A stretch of 64,000 nucleotides of DNA from Cryptomeria japonica (taxonomy: Eukaryota; Streptophyta; Pinopsida; Cupressales; Cupressaceae). Numbering within the stretch: the first letter of the stretch is position 1; every line of letters begins with the position of its first letter. The position numbers were made by a program, and so were the translations under genes. The notes under the pieces were generated by a model. It ran no database searches. It saw nothing but the letters and a program-made list of their open reading frames with translations, and had not been told where the DNA came from. Positions 44,090 to 56,734 of the stretch are shown here, one piece after another. The stretch is taken from positions 235,827,733 to 235,891,732 of the forward strand of contig NC_081414.1 of NCBI RefSeq assembly GCF_030272615.1, read 5' to 3'.

Positions 44090-47000
44090 TGCAATCTAAT
44101 CACCTGTACCAATATAATTCAGTCGGATCACATTCCTTTCCACCATATCTCGAACATAGTGATAAGGAATCTCAATGTCTTTAGACCTGTCATGAAATAC
44201 CAGATTCATTGAAAGCTTGATGCAACTCTGATTGTCACAGTAGATGACAGTAGGATTTAAGGGCTGACCAAACAGTCCTACAAGCAGTTTTCGAAGCCAT
44301 ACTACTTCTCTTGCTCCCATGGAGGCTGCAATGTATTAAGCTTCTGTAGAACTCTGAGCAATTGAAGACAGTTTTCGACATATCCATGAGATCATTCCTG
44401 ATCCTAAACTGAAGCAACATCCTGATGTGCTTTTCCTGTCAACTACGCTTCCAGCCCAATTAGAATCAGTGAATCCATGTAGGTCAAGGTCTACATGTTT
44501 ATACTTCAGACCAAAACCAATAGTTCCTCGAAGATATCTTAGAATATGTTTTGCAGCAACAAGATGTATTTCCCTAGGTTCACACATGAACTAACTTAGT
44601 GCATTAACAACATAACATATATCAGGTCTTGTGTTTACCAAATGCATCATAGATCCAATAATCTGTCTGTAGAGGGTAGGATCTGCAAACTCTGATTCTG
44701 CAACTGCTTCCTTTAGTTTGTGCAGATTTGTTTCCATAGGTGTGGTCATGGATCTACAATCCATCATTCCAAATCTCTTGAGTATATCAATGGTGTATTT
44801 TCCTTGATTAAGGATTATACCATTTGCCTGTTGCCAAACTGCCAATCCAAGGAAGTAGTGAAGAATTCCTAAATCTTTCATATCAAACTCAGAGGCTAAT
44901 TCTTTCTTACATTGAGAAATACAATTATCCTCTCCTGTGATTAGTAGATCATCAACATAAGAATAATAATTAATAATTCACCATTGAGTACCTTTTAGTA
45001 GAGATTTGGATCTGCTTCATTCTTGGAAAACCCTAATTCAAGGAGATAGTGATCAATTCTTTCATACCATGCTCTGGGGGCCTGTTTCAATCCATATAGA
45101 GCTTTCTTTAATCTGCAGACATGTGATTCAGCCTTATGAATCACAAAACCTTCAGGTTGCTCCAAATAAACTTCTTCTTCAATCTTACCATTTAGAAAAG
45201 CAGTCTTAACATCCATTTGATGGACTTTCCATCCTTTAGATGTTGCAATAGACAAAACTGCTCAGACAGAAGTGTATCTGGCAACAGGAGCAAATGTCTC
45301 TTCATAGTCAATACCTTCTTTCTGTGAGAAACCTCTAGCAACAGACCTTGCTTTGTGCTTCTCAATGCTGCCATCTGCTGCATGTTTGATTTTGAAGAGC
45401 CATTTAGAAGATACCACAGATTTGCCTTTAGGCCTAGGCACAATATCCCAACATTATTTTTCAGAATTGACTGATACTCTTGTGACATAGCATCTTTCCA
45501 AACTTGATGCTTGAGTGCATCTCCAACACAGGAAGGTTCTGCATCAACGATCTCACTCATTAAGGCAATATAACTGGAAAATAGGTTAGGTCTCTTACTT
45601 TCTCTGAAGGTCCCCTTTGGAGCAGCATAATTTTCAGCTTCTTGAAGCATCTTTTTAGCCCAAAGTGGTCTCTTCCTAGTTTCAGGATAATTGTCTTCTA
45701 AAGGTAAGCCTTGAACTTCATGCTCAGCATCTTCAGGGGTCTCCCTCTGAATCTCAACAGTGGAATCCTCATCCAAGCTTGTAGGAGGATCTTGGTGTTC
45801 TAATTCATTAGAGCTTTGGACCTCCTGAATGTTGTCTTCCTCAAAGATGACATCTCTGCTTAGTTCAATTTGTCTTTGACCAGGTATGTATATTATGTAG
45901 GCTTTAGAGGTTTCACTGTACCCAACAAATACTCATTTCTTTCTAGAAGGTTCTAACTTTGACCTCTTTTCTTTGGGGACATGAATATAGACTGGACACC
46001 CATAGATCCGAAAATGACTTATGTCAAGTTTGTTGCCAGTAAAGGTTTCTTCAGGGGTTTTATTGTCAAGAAGAGAATGAGGACATCTATTTTGAATGTA
46101 CACAGTTGTCCTAGATGCTTCAGGCCAAAATGAGGTTTCTATATTTTGGTCAAACAACATAGCCCTAGCAGCTTCTACTATAGTCCTATTCTTTCGTTCA
46201 ACTACCCCATTTTGTTGTGGGTTATAAGGTATAGTTAACTCCCTCTTAATCCCAACATCTATACAATAATCTTTAAACATATCAGAAGTGTATTCCCCCC
46301 CATTGTCTGTTCTTAAGGTTATGATTTTATTACCTGTCATATTTTCTGCAAGAGCTTTGAATTCCTTAAATTTTGAAAGGATTTCTTCAGACTCTTTGTA
46401 CCTCAGAAAATATATCCAGGTCTTCCTAGAATAATCATCTACAAATATTACATAATATAAAAATCCCCCTAATGGAGGTACAGACATGGGTCCACATAAA
46501 TAAGAATGAACTAATTCTAATACATTTTTGGATTTACTGTTGCTAGAATTAAAAGACCCTTTAGTATTCTTTCCCAAGGCACACCCTTTGTAGGCTCCTT
46601 CAAATTTTTTTGACTTAGCTTGGGTAAGCCGATCACCATCTTCTCTATCTTAGGTAGGGCATGGAAATGAAGGTGCCCTAATCTTCTGTGCCAAAGTTCA
46701 TTAGAATATGGAGTCTCATGAATCAAGGCTCAAGGTGGAATGGTGCAAAGTCTGTAGAGGCTCCCTTGTCTTACTCCAATGGTGTGGGCTTTCTTGATGG
46801 TGGAGTTCTTTGGCCAAGCAAGTACCTTTCCTTCCATAAAGGTTAATTTGTAACCCTTATCTTCAAGTGTAGAAACTGAGACAAGGTTTCTCTTTATACC
46901 AGGTACAAATAGAACTCCAGTCAGCTGTAGGGATATGCCTGACTTTAGGTTGATATTGTAGGTTCCTATTCCCATAACTGGATAATTTGAGTCATCACCA

Positions 47001-47967
47001 ATTGTCACTTCTTCATTTGATTTTTCCACAACTGTATCTAGGTGCTCACGAAATCCAGTGATGTGTTGAGATGCTCCGTTGTCAATCACCCATGTGTTGA
47101 AACTAGAGGTGACTTGACTAGAGAGGGCTGAGTAGAAGACTAGCTTCTCGAAATTACTCCCTTTCTTAATTTCTGCCGTTGAAGCTTGTTGTTTGATCCT
47201 GTCTGGACACTTCATTGCATAGTGCCCATATTGGTCACATCTGAAACATTGTACTTCAAAAATGTCTCTCTTCTTCTTTGAAGACCTCTTCCCATTTGAG
47301 TTGTTGTCCCTCTTTCTCTTAAAGTTCTTCTTTCCTTTCTTGTGGGAATTATAGTTTAGAACTTGAATGTATTCATTACCATTGTTTTGTTTTATTCCTC
47401 TTGTGACAAGCCGAGAATCCTCTTGAATGCAATCGATTTTCAATCTATCAAACTTGGGAATTTAGAACGAGCACTGATTCCTTGAATGAACGATTCCCAT
47501 GAGGTAGGAAGTCCATTTAGGGCCATCATAGCAAGTTCTTTGTTGTCTACTAGATGTCCAATAGTGGATAGTTGATCCCTAAGCTCAATGATCCTCAAGA
47601 AATAGGATGTAACTGTTTCTCCTTTATTCATCTTTATATGGTGTAGTTGATTCTTTAGGGTGAGAGCCTTGCTAGTGTTGTTGATTTCATAAATGTCAGC
47701 TAGTGCTTTGAACATTTGAAAGGTCGTCTCATATTTAGAAATAACTGGTACAATGTGGTCTCTTACTGAATCCACAATTATCTTAAGGGCCTTCTCACTG
47801 TCCTTGCTCCACTAAATTTTCTCTATATCATCAGAGGGCTCATGAATTTCACTTTTGACATGGGAGTCAATTTTATTTTCTTTCAAAACAAGCATGATCC
47901 TGACTTTCCAAGATACAAAATTTGATGCTTCATCTAATCTATCTTCAAACCTAACTCCTGTTGCCAT
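44090..47967 (-). pseudogene. Copia gag-pol polyprotein, degenerate
   Basis: The ATG at 47967 starts GVRFEDRLDEASNFVSWKV, a usual copia gag start. The UBN2-type gag follows (47775-47440). The zinc knuckle C-x2-C-x4-H-x4-C is at about 47260-47205. The protease motif reads DNGA (usually DSGA) at about 47093-47075. The pre-integrase H-x3-H region is at about 46690. The integrase core is at 46577-46200: the first catalytic Asp is Tyr (LVHSYLCGP), while TDNGGEY and GVVERKNRT are kept. Reverse transcriptase spans 45255-44591 with YVDD near 44950. RNase H is at 44320-44096 (YCDNQSC, HDRSKDIE). Breaks include a TAG at about 47817, a shift near 47440, a stop before 46726, shifts at about 45430 and 45250, and damage near 44980. 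Cannot make an active enzyme. Confidence 0.92.
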
Positions 47968-48054
47968 TAGGATTATGGGAATGTGATCTTAGTAAGAGCC
48001 TGGTGAAAGTTTATGAGATTGTTACATAATTTTAATATGATCTTCTTTAACTTC

Positions 48055-48066
48055 GCTCTGATACCA
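48055..48066 (-). other. Primer binding site of the copia element
   Basis: Minus strand TGGTATCAGAGC, complementary to initiator Met tRNA, directly next to the 5' LTR. Confidence 0.92.
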
Positions 48067-48535
48067 TGTTAAGTTCTTTCAAAATTCTGTGATCAAAATA
48101 GAAGAGATGGAGATATGATCTGAAAGTTGTATTTTATTTGCTATAGCGTGTTTTGAAGATGCACCACACTTATTAATTTCGGTGTGTACATCCTCCTCAA
48201 TGTAAGCATGCTATATAAGTGGATGAGGGGTTACGTAGTGAAGAGATGTGTCTTCCCACGTGGGAAGACACATCTCTTCCCTACGTACCTCTCACCACAG
48301 TATATAAAATAGTCACCATTTACTTACCCGATCGGAAGGAGTGCGACTTGTTTGAGAATCGCTTTACCAGCTGATACCATGAGCGGTGTAACAGTTGATC
48401 AAATGCGATAAGTTAACTTTGGTTTTATTTATCATTAGTTAACGTTAACATATTAGTATATGTAATCAAATATATATATATATATATATATATCGAAAGC
48501 ATGAAATAGTACGACCAACGTTACAAAATTTAACA
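48067..48535 (-). repeat. 5' LTR of the copia element
   Basis: On the minus strand it runs from TGTTAAATTTTGTAACG to GAAAGAACTTAACA. It has a (TA)n run (48470-48492) absent from the 3' LTR, which explains the length difference. 48240-48279 is a perfect 40-base palindrome centred on CACGTG, beside a minus-strand TATA-like CTTATATAGC (about 48209-48218). Confidence 0.92.
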
Positions 48536-48540
48536 AATCT

Positions 48541-50826
48541 AATACAAAAACAACTAAGGGAACCAAAACAAGATGTCCACAAGATGTCCACATGCTTCCC
48601 ATATGTTGGCTCATCGATCTTGAACACACTAACATCCACCAAAATTACTCCACACGATCCGTACAATGAATCTTCACACGCTACTACATCAAAACACTTT
48701 TCTACCAGAAAAACCGTCTACCGGATTTTCCAACCAATACCAAACTTAACAACGGAGGCCACAATCCTGGATTAAGGTAAATTGCATATCCACAATACAT
48801 CTCACAAATCCACAAAGCAAAATACTTAACCAAAATAATTTGCTAACCACCAAATTATACAATCTGCCAAATACACTATTCTTGTTAGTAGGACCTCATT
48901 GGACCTCAATCAATCTTCTAAAATGAATGAATCATGAACTACAGATTGGATATCTGACTCAAGTTGGCAGTTGCCATCAATGACAATATTTGATCATTAA
49001 TGCATGTCACTTGCCAACGCATCCATGCTATCTTATCCGCCACATCCATCTATTCTCCCTCATCCTCCATTATCCTCCATCCTCCATTATTCCTCATTTA
49101 CTCTATATCCATGCATATCCCTTTTCCCACCTTTGATCTTGATAAGGTTAAGGACCTTTGCAGGCTTTGTGTGTCCTATCTATTGCACTTGATCCACACC
49201 CTTGAGTCCCTATCCATTATTGTGTCCATTGCTTGCTTCCATCCTTCATTACCACCTTTGATCTCGATTATCTTATTTGCCTCCTATCCAAATCTATCCC
49301 TTGATTTTTGATCAAAACTAAGGACAAAAAGGCAAAACATGTTTAAAAAAAAAAAACCTCTTGGCATGGTGATTTTTTTGGACCATATGGTATTCGTTAC
49401 ACTGTATCATTGCCTTATATTGCCATATCTTGTCCCTTTACTTGGATTAACATGTTATCCTATAGTGAGATAGTCCTTGAAAATTGCATAAGCCTCCTCC
49501 ATCATTCACTTATCCATTTTTATCCTAAAAAATCTCAAAAATCGTAAAAAGTTCTAAAAATCATTAAAAATCGTAAAATATTTTGAAAAAATCTTAAAAA
49601 TGATAAAAAGCCTTAAAAAAATCCCTAGAAATTAAAACATTTAAAAAACCCTAAAAACCATAAAACTTTTCATCAAAATTCAAAAACATTGAATAAACAT
49701 TGTGAAAACACAAACACGTCGTACAAGCACAATCAAAACATTAAGCAGACATAACAACATCCTATCGACTTATCAAATCAAGCACCTTAACTGTGGACAA
49801 GATCATTTTTAGCCTGAAACATATTGTTTGTTTGTTTGATTATGTCTTTTGAATGTTTCTGATTTTTTATCTTTGGTGACATGTCTTTTGGCTTTTCCAG
49901 GATGCCTTTGACTAGAGATTTTATCTCCAGGATGTCTTTGACTAGAAAGGTAACGATAGGGCATGTTCACTGGTTTGTTGCTTATGGATTGTTCCTTAGT
50001 AATATGATGACTTGTCTTAGGACATGATTTTCTAAGATCATCGAGGATGTTTGGGTCTCATGTGTATTAGGGCATTCATTGACTATCTAATGTATTTTCC
50101 TGCACGCAATTGGTTTGACGATTCATTTGGGTATGATCCATATACAGATGAGTTTTATCCTTTTGGCATAATAAGTTGGATGATGATATAAGCACTTTAA
50201 AAAGCACAAGACTTCTCATCATCTTCATTCCCTTTTCTCATCATCCATCCTCTTGCATCTTCTCATTGCTTGCATCTCCTTTCATCGCCTGTCGCATTGA
50301 TCATTTCTCTCTATCATCTTCTCATCTTCAATCATTTCTTTAATCATTTTCTTCAGCTTCCTTGTTTCAGAGAGAACAATCAATCACCTTTTCCAACTGA
50401 TACGTGTCTCTTAATCTTTATCAATTGCTTTATCAAATCGATCAACTTGCTTCTCGCAATCTCAACGCCCCTGGATCAATCAATCCTTGGATCACCTTAT
50501 CTTGTGCTAGCATCAATCTCTATCAACTCAATCAACTAATCAACATGGCTATATTGTTCATTTCCATCAATTGTTTAGCTACACCTCATCACCCGTGCAT
50601 TTCCATCAAATGTACATCTCAACTTAATCACTTGTGCAATATCAATCATCCAATATCCTTTTCATAATCTATCGCGAGATCTATCTCCATCAATATATTC
50701 GATCAATCTCTCGAGGGGGCATAATTGACCAATCATCACCCTTACCAAGATATCTTTGGGGCATATATCACTTGATCATTTTCTTTGTAACAACGCGACA
50801 AGTTGCATTGTCTTAGAGAGGGGCAA
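48541..50826. other. 3' non-coding region of a gypsy element
   Basis: This resumes after the copia insertion. It contains a TCC/TCAT-rich stretch (49020-49300), a run of AAAAATCNTAAAAA-like units (49520-49690), and pyrimidine-rich sequence with CATC and CAAT words (50200-50700). Just before 50827 the purine run AGAGAGGGGCAAAA looks like a polypurine tract. Frames here (for example 50270-50539) are low-complexity and not convincing. Confidence 0.45.
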
Positions 50827-52620
50827 AATGAAGACACATAAAATTTTCTATTAAATTGTCCTCTTAAATCAATGCCAATTTTTTTCATTAATCAAGTGGA
50901 TCCATTATTTAATAGTCCTATTTTCTATTATATTCATCCATAATATTATTTTATTTTTTCCATTATTCCATTAAATCCATTAAATCAATATAGATTCTTT
51001 TATTCATCGATTTGATAACTTATATTCCATTTTATTCATTTTAAATAAAACCATTTTCCAAATATCCTACATATCAACTGCACCCATTTTTTTATCATCT
51101 CCCACTCTTATTAGTCTCACTCACCTAATGCATGTGGGACAAACATCTTTACATCAATCTTTTATCCCACATTTTTCCTAATATTGGATTCACCCTTGAG
51201 AACATCTATAAATACCTTGCTCCTCATTTTTAAATTTGATTAAAAAATCTCTTTATCATTTGCATACTTGCATTTTCATATCCTTTTTTTCCCGACATTC
51301 TAGTTCATCATCTCTTTGATTTTCATCTTTCATATCATTTACATTAATCTTTCAAATCTCCGTTGTTGGCAATTGACACTCAATTGGTTGGTTTCAATAT
51401 GTTGTCATTGATGGCAACATGGCAAGTTATTCCGACTTCATATTTTTGGTTAGTTGTGTATTGGCGGGCACTTCACAGACACTTCACCGGCATCGGCACC
51501 GACACCGGTAGGTTGGAAGGAATTCTCAGGTTACTGACAATGCAGGCCGACATGGTTTAGAATCAGGTTATCGGTATTGGAGGCCGACATCTTTTGGATC
51601 CAACATCAACAATTATTTTTGATATTCATGTATTTATGTTATCTAGTTGACATGTATATTCATATTATAATTATCTTTGTAAGTGGATATAAGGCATAAT
51701 GAACTGTAAGGGGTTTATAGGTCAGTTGGTTAGATCATTTTCATATATATAGGAATGTAATGAAATGTATGAATCATATAATGGTTGTGAAATGAAAAAG
51801 AGATGCGAAACATATGAGAGAGATCATGTATGTGAGGATATATATGTAAGGGTTATTCTGGTAAGGGTTTAGGGTTTCAGACCAGAGCAGACATAGCTTA
51901 ATCAGAACTGTATTCAGGCATAGAAGATGCTATCTTTGCAGTTCAATCATTTCTCCAGATTGTAGTTTGGATTTGTATGTAGTCAATGAGGCTCCTTTTG
52001 TGATTGAGAAGTGTGCTATAGGCTGTAAGCCTTCTTGCAAATGCAGACCCCTATATTTTTGTAATATCTCTTCATGTGGCCAGTTGATTGATATTGTGGG
52101 TCACAAATCCCACCGTGGTTTTTCCTCTTTGAGGTTTTCCACATATAATTCTGTGTGTTATGGTATTCATTTATGTGATTGGCTTATTGGTTGCTTTACT
52201 TCTTTTATACCGGTTGGTGTATGCATGTTTTAATAAGGTTAAAATTGATCATTCCGGTAGAACATTGATACACCCCTTCCCCCCACCCCCCCCCCTCTTA
52301 GTGTTCTTGGATTCCAACACATTCTAGTTCATCACCTCTTTGATTTTCATAGCTTTCATATCATTTACATTAATCTTTCAAATCTCCGTTCTTCATAGCA
52401 TCTTGTGTAGTGCTTCCGAGAGCATCCATTTCAAACACAAGACCTTGATAGATAGGAGTGCAATGGAGACAAATCCCTGTTAAATGCATGTGTGTGCACA
52501 TTGTTTGTTTTGCTTTGCATGTATTGTTTTCTTGCAGGTACTTCATTATCTGATGTTGAATCATTTGGATCTTCTCCCATAAGATCTCAGGCTTGATTTT
52601 GCATCCATAATTTTATGTTT
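50827..52620 (+). mobile_element. Gypsy-type 3' LTR, interrupted
   Basis: It starts after the polypurine-like run (TGAAGACACATAAAATTTTC). A promoter-like CTATAAATACC is at about 51206. The LTR is interrupted at 51364-52319 and continues to an undefined end near 52.6 kb. The combination of Pro-rich ORF, GAAAACCTGGCAAA spacer, polypurine run and LTR over 40.7-52.6 kb suggests the 3' half of one plus-strand element. Confidence 0.45.
51364..52319 (+). mobile_element. LTR (956 bp) flanked by 68- and 70-bp direct repeats
   Basis: It starts TGTTGGCAATTGACAC and ends CTTGGATTCCAACA after a C-rich tract, as copia (SIRE/Tork-like) LTRs do. 52110-52160 holds CCACCGTGGTTTTTCC and GAGGTTTTCCACAT, a conserved motif of such LTRs. 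The sequence immediately left (51296-51363, 68 bases) is repeated immediately right (52320-52389, 70 bases) with one substitution and a 2-base indel near its middle. No 5-bp duplication is seen. Confidence 0.75.
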
Positions 52621-53328
52621 AAATATATTTTATTATATTTAGTATATCTCATCATAATTATCATTTGACATGGTAGATATGTGCAATGATTAATTTCTCA
52701 TCTCAAACAACTATGATTTTATACATCATTCCCTTTAGAACAATATAACAAAAAATATCCATCCAAGTATTATTCATTTCATTTTAGACTCATTCCATAT
52801 TTTTTTCCCATTTCTATTTTTATAGAGTTATTCTTTTTCATTTATTTTATACTATCACTATTTTATAAATATAATAAATATATATGCATCAACAACCATT
52901 ACATTGTGATTCAACTTATATTCCATTTGAAATTATCAAACATAACTTATATTTAAATTTTATGTAAGAAAAATTAAGCCAATTCATATCTTATTATCTA
53001 AGAAATATTAAGCCACACTGATGAGTTCATATCTTATTAATTAGAAGGATTTCTACAAAATGAAAAATGAAAAATGAAAAATACCTTATCTTAATTATCT
53101 ACATAAACAAGAACCAAAATCGTATTACCACATTTGGCAAAACTTCCTACCAATGCTACCTTGCTCTTTTTCGTCTGTGAGAAAATCGATGTTCATTCTC
53201 TTTCTCATCTGTTCTCATTGACGAAGATATTAATTGACGAAGATATCAAGTTGACGAAGCAGTGCAGAGGGGTAAACCTTAGGAGAGATTAGATTCGTGT
53301 CTCAATAGTGAGCAGTGACCAAGGGAAG
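52621..53328. other. AT-rich DNA, then presumed 5' UTR and promoter of the MED15-like gene
   Basis: 52621-53150 is AT-rich with no frame. 53150-53328 has more balanced composition (CTTGCTCTTTTTCGTCTGTG, repeated TTGACGAAG words) and leads to the ATG. This would fit a 5' UTR. Confidence 0.35.
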
Positions 53329-53435
53329 ATGGCGAGACACAGGGGAAGGACATCACGTACAAGTCGGATCGTCACCACAACCAACTGGAGGAATGAGTTG
53401 TCGCAGGACACCAGAAATAAGATCCTTAATAAGAT
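53329..53435 (+). CDS. MED15-like gene, first coding exon (start of KIX domain)
   Basis: The ATG at 53329 opens MARHRGRTSRTSRIVTTTNW and then RNELSQDTRNKILNKI, ending at AAGAT followed by GTATGC (splice donor). NWR.EL..D.R..I.NKI is the start of the KIX domain of plant Mediator subunit 15 (W[RK].QL..DSRQRIVNKIM). The exon has no disruption. It ends in codon phase 2, exactly compatible with the exon at 36266, but no downstream exon is seen before 64000; conifer introns can be very long, so the rest may lie outside. It could be the first exon of a live gene or an isolated fragment. Confidence 0.55.
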
Positions 53436-56400
53436 GTATGCAATTAAATTCCTGTATTTCTTTTCAATGGATTCTCTCATATTGCAGTAGTATGCCTATT
53501 GTCAAATTATTAGACTGATTCGCAAAAACCCACCTTGTAATTAGCCCAAATTTGGGTGTCTTTAGAATGCACATAAATATCAGTAGATGGCTCCCGCACG
53601 TATATTGCAAAAACTCATTACCCAATACTCTGTTTATGTAAATAAATAAAAGGGTTTTCATCAACCCTTTCCAAAGCATAGACATCAATATGTTGATTCA
53701 AAAACATCCAGAGCAATCTTATACCATGCACTGCCCACGCATATGCATACTTAAAAAGATCAGATTATTTCTTTGTTTTCCAGAAAACAGATTAGTTCTT
53801 TGTTGTTTATGTGTTTTTCAAGTTATACAATCAAATTTGACTTTACTTGATTGTGGAATGTAAATCTAATTTTATTAAAATTAGAGGTGTCGTCCATATT
53901 TCAAACTTCCTGAGAAGGAAAGGTGTCATCCATATGTAATTGTTTTAAATATTGCATTGCTTATGTTTCTCTTGATAATGCAATCTATTTTTTCCTTCTT
54001 GTTCTCCTACATGTCAGTGTGTCTTTTATGTAAAATATATTATTATCTAAATTGGGGTAAATATCTTTTTTGGGAGTTATAAATTAGTCAGGTCATAGAG
54101 GGGGGCCTAATCTCCAATACGAGCATTCAACAATAACATTCAAGTAGAGGTAAACCTCACAACACTGCAATTTAATCATCGCATTATATCATTATAAAAT
54201 TAATTAATAAAATTATAAGAAAAAATAAATCATAAATTACAATAAATTATATGCATTTCTCAAATTAAAAAAAAAAATATCTAAAACAAAAATTAAATTA
54301 AAAAAGTAAAGATAGAATTCTTTTCAAAATAAGTTTATCTTGGATGGTGTTTAAAACTTTAAACATTATAAAGGTTTTCTTAAAGTTTATCTAAGATTGT
54401 GTAAACGATATTAATGCTTATAAATATAAGAATGCTTATTGTAAACAGATAAAGGTGATTAGAAGGAGATAGTAATATGGAAAACATTAATTTGGTGAAC
54501 AAAATTCTTCTTGTAGAATATTGCAAAGGATTATTGTATAATTCACTTGGATATTGTTCAATATAGGCGCATTTCTGTTATATTTAACATGATCAACATT
54601 GATTACATTGATGATGGATTTGTCCTTACAATGGGGCATGTCTTACAATGGGGCATGTCTTATAGAGCCGATGTTAGGATAATTGCAATATTCTATTGAT
54701 CTTATTTTGGAGTTTCATTATCATTCGGATTGTTTTAGCTTCTAGAAATTAGCAGTTAAAATCTTTTATAACATTTCTTTTTCTGGAATTTTGAAGTTCT
54801 TCAACTTGTTTTGTTATTCAAAGATCCTGACAAGAGTTGACTAAGAGAGGTGTTGGCACTCATGAAAATTTTAGAGAAAAACATTTGTTTTTTCAATATT
54901 AGGGCTGACCTAATTTGTCCTCAAAATTGGGCTGACCTCTGCTGGCGTCATGGCGAATTTGTGTAAGTAAGTATGTTGTTCAAGCTTGCCTTTCTTTTCT
55001 CATTAAATTTGCAGTAAGGCAGCAAAACAACAAAGGTGCATTTTCAGTAGGTCTTTAAATGGCAGAAACAATCAGTCTTCTATTGAGCAAGATGTTAGGT
55101 GGGCAGGAGGATATTTCTCAGCAGTGGAGCTGAAATTGGTATCCTTTAACAGCAGGTTAAAACATGTTATCTACTTAATGATTTACTTCCAGCTTTTAGG
55201 AGATGATAAGATCAAAATAAGGGTGCACATCTCGAGCCATCTAAATATTCTTCCAAGTGCACATAAAAGTTGGAAAAATTATACGAAATCCGTGCTCAGC
55301 ATTGAAGGCCTTTCAGACACAAGGCAGGTGCACATTCCCAGTGTTTTTCCTCTTGTATTTTTTCCCCAAGGCCCCAAAAGTGACAATTACCTTAGGCGGT
55401 CTTAAGGAGGGGATGAATAAATTAATGAAAGAATTTTAATAATGTCCACGACACCAGCAGTTTAAGAGACAGAGAATCAAAATCTTAACTTAAGAGACTG
55501 AGAATCGAAATCTTAACAGTTTTCATGTTTTTTTTGATGTTGACTCTCTTATTATGAATCTTGTTTAAGAAGCCAACAATTTTGTGAGGCCTTGCCTCCT
55601 CAAATAGCTCATTTAGACTACCCACCTTCAAATCCTTTTAATACTGAATACAAATATCTTTATATGCAACACACTCCATTGTAAAATGCCATTCAGTTTC
55701 AAGCACCAATTTGTTGTAGAAACTATAGGTTCTTTCTTCCCACTCTTCCTTGAGGATCATCCATCTACCTATGTCTAAGATAGTGTGAACCGTTTTTCAA
55801 CTGCGCAACTAAAAGTCTAGCCTTTCCCTTGATTGTGACCGTTAAATAATCTTTCTCACCATGTTCCCATGTGGGGTTGCACTTTTTGACATACTGTGCT
55901 TTTTTTCGGCTAATTTATTTGTAGGTAAATACATAGTTCACAGACTCAGACTTAGAGAGTACTTGGCAAGCCTAAATTTATTGGCTTGGCAAAAGCTCAC
56001 CAACTTAAAAAGTACTGAAATTTCTTATAAAAACACTTTTTATTTTTTGGCAAAAATCAATTTATTGACTTGGCAAAAGCTCACCAACTTCAAAAGTACT
56101 GAAATTTCTCATAAAACACTTTTTTTTTGCAAAAATTAATTACAAAATGTATCAAATGAGTCTAAAAACCATGAGGAAGTGTTTTCTATTAAATTTAATT
56201 GATCAATACATACGGATTACAAAATGGCATCATCATATGAAGCCGGATGTAATTTCCCCTACTAGGTTTAGGCCTGTTTTAACCACAACTAATCTATCTC
56301 AACATATTTATGACCTAAACTAAATCAATTAGGAGACAATAATATCTTAACATGAATCAAATCAGTGATATTCCATAGTTCAATCAATTAATTTGTTAAT

Positions 56401-56734
56401 AAGTAACTTGCCCATCTATCATACATCCATAATTCTTAATGCAAGTGTCAAACTTTGTTTCTACTTCAGTTGCAAGGAAGAAGAGGATGTGAATGTTACC
56501 AAAGCACTTAGATACCAAATACAATAGGTTCTCTCAAAGTTTACAGATCCAAGTCCTTACCCTATCTTGGGACCCTGTCCCTCAAGGTTCTCGGGACGTT
56601 GATCCCCACCCTCTCTTGGGAATTATCGTATTGTCTGGATTTAGACTATCCCTCTTTGGAAACATCTCAATTCCCAACTTCTTAAACAATGACAATAGTC
56701 ATAAGAATTATATATAAACATATTATTCTTATTG
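53436..56734. other. Long intron or intergenic DNA, no exon recognised
   Basis: AT-rich. Small repeats: ACAATGGGGCATGTCTTA twice in a row at about 54630-54665; an approximately 80-bp tandem duplication (GGCTTGGCAAAAGCTCACCA) at 55975-56125; and (AAAAATGAAA)n at 53060-53090. Conserved KIX exons 2 and 3 are not found here. Confidence 0.4.

Larger units (their letters stand above)
42963..48535 (-). mobile_element. Full-length Ty1/copia retrotransposon
   Basis: Complete by structure: two LTRs (48067-48535 is 5', 42963-43415 is 3'), an initiator-Met primer binding site abutting the 5' LTR, a degenerate gag-pol in the order gag, protease, integrase, reverse transcriptase, RNase H (the copia order), a polypurine tract (AAGAGGGAG, minus strand, about 43416-43425), and AATCT duplications at 42958-42962 and 48536-48540. 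The LTRs differ at roughly 20 of 450 positions by eye, so the insertion is not recent. It sits within gypsy-derived DNA. About 650 bases between RNase H and the polypurine tract form a non-coding hairpin domain. Confidence 0.95.

Noticed and set aside
44096-47967. Active copia polyprotein
   Set aside because: Several stops and frameshifts, and the first integrase Asp is replaced by Tyr.
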